Under the pieces are notes generated by a model, which made no database searches, was not told the origin of the DNA, and worked only from the letters and a program-made list of their open reading frames with translations. Positions 43,175 through 51,201 of a DNA stretch of 64,000 nt are shown one piece after another. This DNA is from Lewinellaceae bacterium (GTDB lineage: Bacteria; Bacteroidota; Bacteroidia; Chitinophagales; Saprospiraceae): assembly GCA_020636435.1 (NCBI GenBank), contig JACJXX010000002.1, positions 806,001 through 870,000 on the forward strand. The letters run 5' to 3'. The first letter of the stretch is position 1. Each line of letters starts with the position of its first letter. The translations under genes were made by a program, and so were the position numbers.

Positions 43175-43471
43175 GTGAAAGTGGACTACCTTTTTAAAGC
43201 CAGCTTTATTGTAAAAGCTTTTGAGGGGAACCATGGGCCCGAGGCAGAATATTACCTATTGGAAGTTTGGGCAAATGGCCAACTGCTTCCGCTTGGGTAC
43301 CCTTATTTCTTCCACATTGAAAGCTCCCAAGATCAATTTGTTGCCGATCTTGGGGCTTGGATGGATCAGAACGGCTGGCGATACGAGAGCATCTCTTTTG
43401 CCAGCATCTTAGATACCAATAAAAAACAATACTATGACGTTTCCATTACTGGGCCTTCGGGCAGGAATTGA
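43175..43471 (+). CDS. small protein cut by an RHS fragment, possible orphan immunity gene
   Basis: From GTG 43175 a 98-codon frame reads VKVDYLFKASFIVKAFEGNH ... SSQDQFVADLGAWMDQNGWR, then runs into the junction with RHS sequence near 43437 where the next frame reads YWAFGQELKNIPAIYQRSKR. The last residues (ITGPSGRN) are therefore probably foreign and the original C-terminus lost. Position ahead of an RHS tip, size and lack of signal peptide would fit an orphan immunity protein for a lost toxin. No family recognised. Confidence 0.35.
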   Translation: MKVDYLFKASFIVKAFEGNHGPEAEYYLLEVWANGQLLPLGYPYFFHIESSQDQFVADLGAWMDQNGWRYESISFASILDTNKKQYYDVSITGPSGRN

Positions 43472-43579
43472 AGAATATTCCGGCTATCTACCAGCGCTCG
43501 AAGCGGGTACACATCAGCAGCGGCCAGCAAAGCCTGTTGCTGGAAGGCGAAACGGAAGGGGAAGGCCAATCGGTAACGC

Positions 43580-45220
43580 TTGAGGAGTTTATCGACCGGC
43601 TACGACCCGCTCAACCGGGTAACCGGCGCCCCGTATGGGTACCTGTACAGAAGCCCTAACCAGGGCATCCTGGCTGTACAGTCCAACGAGTATGCCGCCC
43701 CCAGCTTTGGCTACGACGCGGTGGGCAACATCACTACCATCAAACGCCTGGGCATGGTAGCCGACGTAGATTGCTTTGAGCCTAAAACGATCGATAACCT
43801 GAATCTCATTTACGGCCCTGCGAGCAGCCGGCTCAACAAGGTAATAGACTCCGCCCCGGCGGACGGCAGTCCCTATGGCTTCAAGCCCGGAGCGGACGAC
43901 GATGCTAAATATTATCACGACGCCAACGGAAATATGACGTACGACCCCCATAAAGGCTTGAACATGAAGTACAATTTCCTTAATTTACCCTACGAGATCG
44001 ACCAAATGAGGCTAACCTACGACGCTACCGGCCGCAAGTGGAGCAAAGACGGCGAGTTTGGCACGACGAGCTACGCTTCGGGCATCGAGTACCACGATGG
44101 CAAACTGGAGGCAATTTACGCCCCGGATGGGCGTATGGTGGCTGAATACGCTGGCGGGCAAATCACCCGCTACCGGGCGGAGTACTTTCATCAGGATCAT
44201 TTGGGGAATACGCGGCTGGGCTTCTCAGACTTTAATCAGAACGGAAGGGTTGATTTGGAAGAGGATGATCCTAATACGCCGCTGAATGAACTTGAAGTCA
44301 CGCAAGAAAGCCATTACTACCCGTTGGGGATGAACCAGGATGGGCCGTGGTATGCTACAGTGGCGCCGGAGAATAAGTACTTGTATAATGGCAAGGAGCT
44401 GAATGAGGATTATGGCATCAAGCTGATGGATTATGGGGCGAGGTGGTATGATGGGGCGATTGGGAGGTGGACGGCTGTGGACCCGTTGGCGGAAGAAAGA
44501 GAATGGGTAACGCCATACAGCTACGTCCAGAATAACCCTATTTTGAGAATAGACCCCGACGGAGCAATAGATAGCCCTATTTATGATCAAAACGGTAACT
44601 TCTTAGGTGTAGATTCAGAGGGCTTTTCAGGGGAAATCATTATTATGGATAGACAAGCATACAATACTGTCAGCAACAATGGTGAAAAAACCCTTGATCA
44701 TGAGCAGGTTATGATTTGGGCTGAAAATAGCCCATTAGCTGCAAAATTAAATGACGCGGGATTGAGTGCCGAAGGATTTTCAAACGTCTATACACATGTG
44801 GTAGGACAGATGAAAGGAGAGTCAGTCAATGGAAATCCCTTTTCGCTTGGTAATTTGGAAGGAGGCATTATCAATATAATAGACACGGTCAATGACGAAG
44901 AAGGCCTTTCGCAACTCAATGGTGACAGGCATGGCAATCCTACAAATTTACCTCTTAACGCTGAAGCTGGCACAATAATTAATGAAGACGGCAGTATAAA
45001 TGTGACGACTAGGCTATTATTTGGCAAGGGGCAAATGACCACCGTAGAGCACACACAATCTACTCTTGGTGTTCATGAATATTATGGCCATGGAGTTAAA
45101 GGATTAGCAGGAGGTGGTTCTGCGGAACACAGACGAGTTTATCGCCTCGAATTTAATCACAGAAGGACATTTGATGCATTGACACCTAAACAGCAAAAGA
45201 ACATAACCGATAATATGTAA
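43580..45220 (+). CDS. headless RHS core with C-terminal toxin-like domain 1 (putative metallopeptidase-like)
   Basis: This 546-codon frame lacks the N-terminal secretion and repeat region of a full RHS protein. An RHS fragment in another frame (43437-43659) precedes it, so a junction or frameshift lies near 43590. RHS repeat signatures are GYDPLNRVTG, YDAVGNITTI, YHDANGNMTYDPHKGLNMKY, then the core YFHQDHLGNTRLGFSDFN, NKYLYNGKELNEDYGIKLMD, YGARWYDGAIGRWTAVDPLA and YSYVQNNPILRIDPDG. The variable tip (~residues 330-546) ends in LGVHEYYGHGVKG then EHRRVYRLEFNH; the HEYYGH...EHRR pattern suggests a metal-binding catalytic site. It is followed 10 bp later by a lipoprotein gene that may give immunity. 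No secretion signal of its own, so it may be a silent donor cassette. Confidence 0.75.
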   Translation: MRSLSTGYDPLNRVTGAPYGYLYRSPNQGILAVQSNEYAAPSFGYDAVGNITTIKRLGMVADVDCFEPKTIDNLNLIYGPASSRLNKVIDSAPADGSPYGFKPGADDDAKYYHDANGNMTYDPHKGLNMKYNFLNLPYEIDQMRLTYDATGRKWSKDGEFGTTSYASGIEYHDGKLEAIYAPDGRMVAEYAGGQITRYRAEYFHQDHLGNTRLGFSDFNQNGRVDLEEDDPNTPLNELEVTQESHYYPLGMNQDGPWYATVAPENKYLYNGKELNEDYGIKLMDYGARWYDGAIGRWTAVDPLAEEREWVTPYSYVQNNPILRIDPDGAIDSPIYDQNGNFLGVDSEGFSGEIIIMDRQAYNTVSNNGEKTLDHEQVMIWAENSPLAAKLNDAGLSAEGFSNVYTHVVGQMKGESVNGNPFSLGNLEGGIINIIDTVNDEEGLSQLNGDRHGNPTNLPLNAEAGTIINEDGSINVTTRLLFGKGQMTTVEHTQSTLGVHEYYGHGVKGLAGGGSAEHRRVYRLEFNHRRTFDALTPKQQKNITDNM

Positions 45221-45230
45221 TTTATACACA

Positions 45231-45722
45231 ATGAATATAAAACGATTTCTCCTAATACTCTATGCTCTCATGCTCTCCACGTTTTTATTTGGCTGTACTC
45301 TAACCGAAGCCGCAGACAGAGCGGTGATTAAAGAAGTTCAAGTTCTTTGCATTTATTGGAGTTCAAGTTTTGAAATGAGAGACACTTTACCGGCGATAAA
45401 TTACAAACTTGAATTTGAGGAACCAATTTCCCAAAATGCAGAATTCTCCTTCTCTTTTTCCTTAGATAGCAATAACATTATTTTGCCTTTGAAAAAGGTT
45501 TTACAGCGGAAAGAGGCTACCAAAGAGATAATCGGCCTAAGTTTAACCAGCCAAGAGCTTTTCCCTTTTTTTGAGGATAATCAGTATGTTTATGATGGGC
45601 CTTGTTACTTACAGCAATTGAAGAAAATGGTAAATACGGGAGAGGTATTTCATCATGAAGGAAACAAGAAAAAAATGATCAGAAAAGCTTCAGACTTTTC
45701 ATTGGTAGAAGGGCTAAAATAG
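45231..45722 (+). CDS. putative immunity lipoprotein for toxin 1
   Basis: This is a 163-residue protein starting MNIKRFLLILYALMLSTFLF with lipobox LFGC (Cys22), so lipid-anchored in the periplasm or outer membrane. The mature part is mixed alpha/beta (EVQVLCIYWSSSFEMRDTLP, FSFSFSLDSNNIILPLKKVL). The start lies 10 bp after the stop of the toxin-like gene. A periplasmic location would protect against a toxin acting there. AT-rich compared with the RHS core. No family recognised; immunity is inferred from position. Confidence 0.55.
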   Translation: MNIKRFLLILYALMLSTFLFGCTLTEAADRAVIKEVQVLCIYWSSSFEMRDTLPAINYKLEFEEPISQNAEFSFSFSLDSNNIILPLKKVLQRKEATKEIIGLSLTSQELFPFFEDNQYVYDGPCYLQQLKKMVNTGEVFHHEGNKKKMIRKASDFSLVEGLK

Positions 45723-45921
45723 TTATTAATAACTCTCCCTGTCCATATAGCGAAACTCATCCTGCTATTACTAACTTCGCCTGCCGATGGGATACGATCT
45801 AAAGCGGGAAAGTATGACATGAAAAAAAGGGTGCAGTTACGACTGTATCCCTTTTTTCTTTTTTCATGCATCAAAAGGTCCACTCTGTCATTAAAACAAC
45901 AAAGGTAGGCAACCAGGCCAG

Positions 45922-47173
45922 ATGAAGCTGCTCTACGACGCTACCGGCCGCAAGTGGAGCAAAGACGGCGAGTTTGGCACGACGAGCTACGCCTCGGGCA
46001 TCGAGTACCACGACGGCAAGCTGGAGGCGATTTATGCGCCGGACGGGCGCATGGTGGCAGAATACACTGGCGGGCAAATTACCCGCTACCGGGCGGAGTA
46101 TTTTCATCAGGACCATCTGGGGAACACGCGGCTGGGCTTCTCAGACTTTAACCAGAACGGGCGCATTGATTTGGAGGAGGAGAACCCGACAACGCCGCTG
46201 AATGAGTTGGAGGTTACTCAAGAGAGCCACTACTACCCGTTTGGCATGAACCACGATGGGCCGTGGTATGCTACGGTGGCACCGGCTGTAGCTCCGCCCC
46301 ATTCGGGCGGAGCGAAAGTCCCGTACCCAAAGGGTCGGGAAGAACAAGTACCTGTATAATGGCAAGGAGCTGAATGAGGATTATGGCATCAAGCTGATGG
46401 ATTATGGGGCCAGGTGGTATGATGGGGCAATTGGGAGGTGGACGGCGGTGGATCCGCTGGCGGAGGATTTCTATTCATGGTCACCGTATAACTATGCTAT
46501 AGGAAATCCGATTCAGTTTATTGACCCTGATGGAAAAGCAATAGAGGGGACTATTGGCGGTGTAAGATTTACCGGGAAAGATGCTCAGACATTGTTTAGA
46601 TTCATACGGAAAAACGTAGAGTCAATAAAAGGCATTCATCTGGTTTTTGAAGAATTCACTCCTGAAATCTTCAATCACACTATAGATGCTTTCAGTGAAG
46701 GGAAACCCGAAATGTTAACTTATGATTCAAATCCAGATAATCGAAATCGACGTAGAGAAGAAGCAATAGGAGGGTATCCATCAAGATATTCTGAAGGCTT
46801 GCAGAGGGACGAATATCCATATGCTAGTACTGAAGAAGGAGATAGAGGTGCATCAGTAGCATACGTTCCAGGCCGTGAAAATTCCGTACAAGGGGGACAA
46901 CTTAGCACATTGTATTCTCAATTAGAATCTGGAGATAATTTTTTGGTACTCCCAGTTCCAAGAAGCGATACTGACAGCCCGCGAATACCAGCCGCTGCTA
47001 AATTGGCTCAAGAAGTGAATTCTAAAACACGAAGGATGAGAAACGCGACAAGGTTAAGACAAATAAAAAACTTTGGCATGGAACTACTCAAACGGGCTGC
47101 AGGAAGGCTTCCAATAATAATATGGAAAGACCCTGCTTTATTTCCTACTCCCAAAACCCCTCAAGGGACATAG
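45922..47173 (+). pseudogene. RHS tip 2 with NucA/NucB-type nuclease toxin, frame broken in the core
   Basis: The RHS core fragment (45922-46359: LLYDATGRKWSKDGEFGTTS ... HYYPFGMNHDGPWYATVAP) is broken by a 55-bp hairpin insert near 46288. The toxin frame (46397-47173, 258 codons) resumes at MDYGARWYDGAIGRWTAVDP and passes the core end YNYAIGNPIQFIDPDGKA. The tip carries LTYDSNPDNRNRRREEAIGG, RDEYPYASTEEGDRGASVAY and VPGRENSVQGGQLSTLY, the signature order of NucA/NucB sugar-non-specific deoxyribonucleases. The core is nearly identical in DNA sequence to that of tip 1. A SUKH-type immunity gene follows 67 bp downstream. Confidence 0.75.
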
Positions 47174-47240
47174 AATAAGGAATTAAGCTTCCTGAATATT
47201 AAACTTTGAATTTATGATCCAATGCACGAAACCATAAATC

Positions 47241-47813
47241 ATGTTTGAACGACTAGAACAGATTATTACGCTAAAAAAGGCCAATATTTTTGAGCATTAT
47301 CACACAGGAATTGAAAAGGGGAAAATAGAGGCGGAATTCCGAAGGCTAGGGTTAACTCCAACTGAAGGCCTGATCTCTTTGTACCAATGGCATAACGGCC
47401 TGAAAGATTGGGATATTCCCACTGGCATTTCTTCGATTTTTCCATTTGGAGTATTTGTTGCTCTAGAAACTGCCGTAAAAGCGTACGAAGAATTAACTGA
47501 AGCTCTAGAATTAGTTAGCCCTGAATATTTCCCGATACTTGTAGAAGACTGCATAATTATTAATCTGAATAGCAGAATGGAGAATTATGGATCAATGTTT
47601 ATTTTATCTCCTGGGATGGTAATTATGGAACCGATAAAAATTTACTCCTCATTAACTAGTTTCATCGAGACACAAATTGCCTGTTATAAAAAAGGAGTTA
47701 TCACCTTTAATAAGAGAGGAAAAAGGGTTATTGATTTCAAAAAAATGCGCCAGTTAAGCAAGCACCTAAACCCTGATTGCATATATTGGCAGCTTGAATC
47801 TCTCCCTACTTGA
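47241..47813 (+). CDS. SMI1/KNR4 (SUKH)-type immunity protein
   Basis: This 190-residue cytoplasmic protein has LTPTEGLISLYQWHNGLKDW near residue 40, SISSIFPFGVFVALETAVKA-like continuation, then EYFPILVEDCIIINLNSRME and SSLTSFIETQIACYKKGVIT. The W.NG..D/..IFP...F..L..A pattern is that of SUKH immunity proteins. These bind and neutralise nuclease toxins, fitting the NucA/NucB tip directly upstream. AT-rich, as usual for cassette immunity genes. Confidence 0.75.
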   Translation: MFERLEQIITLKKANIFEHYHTGIEKGKIEAEFRRLGLTPTEGLISLYQWHNGLKDWDIPTGISSIFPFGVFVALETAVKAYEELTEALELVSPEYFPILVEDCIIINLNSRMENYGSMFILSPGMVIMEPIKIYSSLTSFIETQIACYKKGVITFNKRGKRVIDFKKMRQLSKHLNPDCIYWQLESLPT

Positions 47814-47825
47814 TTCGACTTTGCT

Positions 47826-48903
47826 AGTAGGTTACCCGCTACAGCGCCGAGTACTTTCATCAGGACCATTTGGGGAACACTCGCTTGGGGTTCTCGGACT
47901 TCAACCAGAACGGCCTCATCGAGCTGACGGAGGACGACCCGACAACAACGATCAATGAATTGGAGATTACGCAGGAAGCGCACTATTATCCGTTCGGCAT
48001 GAACCACGACGGGCCATGCCTTGTCCACCGTAGCCTCGGCGGAGGTGGGGTATGCTACCGTGGCGCCGGCTGGAGCGTAGCGGAAGTCCCGAACGCAGCT
48101 TCGGGAAGAACAAGTACCTGTATAATGGCAAGGAGCTGAATGGGGATTATGAGATCAACCTCATGGATTATGGGGCAAGGTGGTATGATGGGGCTTTAGG
48201 ACGGTTTACGACCACTGACCGGTTCGCTGAAAAATACTACCCGCTATCGCCTTATGGGTATGCAGCGGGGAATCCGGTACTTTTCATTGATGTAAATGGA
48301 GATTCTATTATACTTAATAATGTTGGAGCTATCATCCGGAATGATGAAACGGATAACCTTGTCTTCCTATCAAATGAAGATGGAAGCTTGAAGCCGCTTG
48401 GAGAAATTGGAGGCGAAATTGATATCAATGAAATTTACTACAACCTCCTTCAACAGAATGCTAAAGAAGCTAGCCAGATCATTAATCCATTGACATTTAG
48501 AAAACATGTCAGGAACAAAGGCAAATGGGACTTAAAAAATGACATGAATTCTATTTTCGGCTTGGCGAACCATACAAAAGGCAAAAGCACTGTTTTTTTG
48601 TTTGAAGGCAAAGAAATGGAAGCCCAAGGTGTAGGAAACCACCATTTTGGAGTTGTTGGAAAAGCATATGGTTGGTTTAGTGAAGAATTTATGCTAAAGC
48701 AGGCAGGAGAGGCTCAAATGGCAGCCGGCACTTCTAAACCCGAATGGCAGGTATATAAAGAAGAAAGGCGTGTGGATTTTTCAAGGAGTGGGACCCCCAC
48801 GATGCGCACCGAACGAGTAATCCAGCCTCCGTATGGCGATGACCCGAGAGACCAAAGATGGATAAAAGCAGGGTTTCAATATTACAAAACCAAATTGAAG
48901 TAA
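47826..48903 (+). pseudogene. RHS tip 3 with Ntox44-like toxin, frame broken in the core
   Basis: A short core fragment starts abruptly at about 47826 (TRYSAEYFHQDHLGNTRLGF) and loses frame at inserts near 48015 and 48078. The toxin frame (48052-48903, 283 codons) reads FGKNKYLYNGKELNGDYEIN, then YGYAAGNPVLFIDVNGDSII as core end. The variable part has NPLTFRKHVRNKGKWDLKND and GNHHFGVVGKAYGWFSEEFM with LKQAGEAQMAAG, matching polymorphic toxin type 44 (Ntox44), a predicted nuclease. The ATG at 48052 is probably not a natural start. The immunity candidate starts 2 bp after the stop. Confidence 0.7.
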
Positions 48904-48904
48904 T

Positions 48905-49267
48905 ATGAAATGGTGGTATTGGTTAGCTTCGGGTTTACTCCTCATAGGAATAATTGCATTAAGCTTTCAAATGGCTAGATTCAGCCTATTTCCGACTAAA
49001 GAAGAGGCGTTAATTCAATTTGAAGATGATATAGGAGGAAGCGTATACGGAATCTTTTTTATTCCCGGCAACGCTACAACACAGGATGTTATCCAAGTCC
49101 GGCAGCAAGATGAAAATGAAGCTTGGAAAAGAATAAAAAGCTTTCCTGGTTATAATTGCCTTGAAGGCTACCAAACCTTAGACAATGGAGTGCAATTAAT
49201 TTTGAATGATACTGGATATGTAAAGAATGAACCCGATACGTTATTTGTCTTCTTCAGGGGTGAATGA
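48905..49267 (+). CDS. putative immunity protein for the Ntox44-like tip, membrane-anchored
   Basis: This 120-residue protein has one N-terminal membrane helix (WWYWLASGLLLIGIIALSFQ) and a ~95-residue periplasmic or extracytoplasmic domain (EALIQFEDDIGGSVYGIFFI, ENEAWKRIKSFPGYNCLEGY). It starts 2 bp after the toxin stop, so it is translationally coupled. No family recognised. Confidence 0.5.
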   Translation: MKWWYWLASGLLLIGIIALSFQMARFSLFPTKEEALIQFEDDIGGSVYGIFFIPGNATTQDVIQVRQQDENEAWKRIKSFPGYNCLEGYQTLDNGVQLILNDTGYVKNEPDTLFVFFRGE

Positions 49268-49607
49268 GGCCGATAACAGAATTGGGCCATTTACTCGCAG
49301 AAAAGCGTCAATATTAAGAGGCGTAAGCCTTCCTGGTTTTGTAGTCCCTGATGACAGCATCGATAACCGAAAAGAGGTTCTTTCTGGCCCCCGCTTGCGC
49401 CCCACTTGTTTGCACGGTTCGTTACGACGTATCGTCGCAAACGGCCCAAAGTCCAGGGCTTCCGCCCTACAAAACAACGCAAAATCCGAAAGCCCGGCGC
49501 TACGGAGAAGTACCGCCGGAATAACCTCAAGGCCATCGACAAATACTATCTGAAACCGCAACCTTTTTTAATGATAAAACCGTTATCTTTATGTTTACAA
49601 AAAACTA
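49268..49607. other. 340-bp stretch with possible gene remnants
   Basis: No convincing intact gene. A plus-strand frame (FVTTYRRKRPKVQGFRPTKQ ... NNLKAIDKYYLK) is very basic and may be the relic of a toxin or transposase tail. It separates the third RHS cassette from the toxin-antitoxin pair. Confidence 0.4.
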
Positions 49608-49613
49608 ATGATC

Positions 49614-49874
49614 ATGAATGCTGTACAGATCAGAGCCGAGATCCAGTCCTATCTGGAAAAAGTACAGGATGAAAGCTTTCTCAAAGTGGTCCATTCCATG
49701 TTGGGAACCTACGTTGAAGAACAGGAAAAAGAGATTATAGGGTATCGTACGGACACGCACGAACCTGTCTACAGGGAAGGGCTCGCCGAGAAGCTCGATG
49801 CCATTGTTGCTCGGGTGAAAGAAGGTGGCTTTATTACATTAGAGGAGTTAGAAGCCGAATCCGAAAACTGGTGA
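49614..49874 (+). CDS. antitoxin of a RelE/ParE-type toxin-antitoxin pair
   Basis: This is an 86-residue acidic protein; ATG 49608 two codons earlier is equally possible. It reads NAVQIRAEIQSYLEKVQDES, then VVHSMLGTYVEEQEKEIIGY and RTDTHEPVYREGLAEKLDAI, ending GGFITLEELEAESENW. This is the form common to Bacteroidota antitoxins paired with RelE/ParE toxins, with a variable toxin-binding C-terminus. A near-promoter (TTATCTTTA at ~49583) precedes it. It overlaps the toxin gene by 4 bp, so the pair is translated together. Confidence 0.8.
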   Translation: MNAVQIRAEIQSYLEKVQDESFLKVVHSMLGTYVEEQEKEIIGYRTDTHEPVYREGLAEKLDAIVARVKEGGFITLEELEAESENW

Positions 49875-50200
49875 AAACGTATCAGGTAGCCATCTCTGAA
49901 GAGGCAAGGCAGAACCTCAAGGAAATCATGGGCTACATCCGCCGGGCTGACTCTGATGCAAAAGCAAAATACGTTCGTACCGAAGTATTGAAACTAGTGC
50001 GCTCCTTAGTCAAACTGCCAAACCGCCACCCTACATTGTTGGTTTCCGAAGCTTCCGGGCTTACCTACCGTTATGTACCGAATAAGTTCAAGGTGAAGAT
50101 CATCTACCACGTCGAAGAAGAGCAGACCCAGCAAGTCATTGTGGTACGTATGTATCACGATCGACAGAGCCTGAAAGAACTGAAAAAGCAGTTGCCGTAG
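49871..50200 (+). CDS. RelE/ParE-family toxin
   Basis: This is a 109-residue basic protein starting at GTG 49871, overlapping the antitoxin stop. The family pattern is VAISEEARQNLKEIMGYIRR, AKYVRTEVLKLVRSLVKLPN, then LTYRYVPNKFKVKIIYHVEE and VIVVRMYHDRQSLKEL. ParE members block gyrase and RelE members cut ribosome-bound mRNA; which applies cannot be told. Lying inside an RHS graveyard, the pair may stabilise the region. Confidence 0.85.
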   Translation: MKTYQVAISEEARQNLKEIMGYIRRADSDAKAKYVRTEVLKLVRSLVKLPNRHPTLLVSEASGLTYRYVPNKFKVKIIYHVEEEQTQQVIVVRMYHDRQSLKELKKQLP

Positions 50201-50269
50201 AAGGGGCTCCTGGAATATAACATTGCCGGCCAGACTTCGGCGTGAGCTCAGTCGAACGCACCCCGACAA

Positions 50270-50930
50270 CCTGTCGTTCCCTGCGGTGCTGTACAAAACT
50301 CATTTTCCCGACAGCAGCTACTATTGGGCATTCCGCCAGGAACTGGAAAATGTCCCAGGCGTCTATACGCAATCGAAACGGATACACATCGACAACCCGA
50401 ACCAGCAACTGTTCCTGGAAAGGGAAGCGCCAGTGAAGAATGGGGAAGGGGCCCTATTCTTCACTCACCCGGCTCGTATTCTCCGACTTCAACCAGGACG
50501 GCATCGTGGGCCTGGGAGAAGACGACCCGGCGACGCCGTTGAATGAGCTGGAAATTACGCAAGCCGGAGCGCACCGCCGTCGCCAGAGGCAATGGCGGTC
50601 AAAGAGCGGAAGTCCCGGCATTTATCGCCGGGAAGGCTCACTACTTCGTCCGCCGAAGCTTGCCACGGCCCCATTGAGTAGCGAAGGCGGGCTATCCATT
50701 TGGCATGAACCACCACCTGGGGCCATGCTTCGTCCGCCATAGCCCCTAAGGGCGAAGGCGGGGTATGCTACGGTGGCGCCGGCTGGAGCGTAGCGGAAGT
50801 CCCGAACGCAGCTTCGGGAAGAATAAGTACCTGTATAATGGCAAGGAGCTGAATGGGGATTATGAGATCAACCTCATGGATTATGGGGCGCGGTGGTATG
50901 ACGGGGCACTGGGAGGTCCAGTAGTATGAT
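50270..50930 (+). pseudogene. RHS tip 4: core remnants without a toxin
   Basis: Three out-of-frame pieces remain. At 50300-50440: SSYYWAFRQELENVPGVYTQ SKRIHIDNP-like text matching the piece at 43437. At ~50466-50560: VFSDFNQDGIVGLGEDDPAT. At ~50770-50915: FGKNKYLYNGKELNGDYEIN and YGARWYDGALGG, where homology stops without any variable tip. A 37-bp hairpin insert identical to that in tip 3 lies at ~50788-50824. It is a decayed cassette and marks the right end of the array. Confidence 0.75.
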
Positions 50931-51201
50931 CACACATTATGCACATACTGCAATGGCTACACAAACAACGGCCTTTAACATTCCCCATTCGGCCTTTTTG
51001 CTCCAATTGTGCTATTTTTGCGTTCTATCCGGAATAGTGGTCAGCGCTACGGCAGCGAAAAAGGCCCGGGGCGGGTCTTAGAAATGAAAAACATCGCAAC
51101 GGTTAATTTTTTTGAAAAGGGAAAGTGGTTGCACCCGGCCATTCCGGCTTGCTTCGTTTTTGTATTTACATTCCCCCAATCCCAAGAACATAAAAGAGCT
51201 T

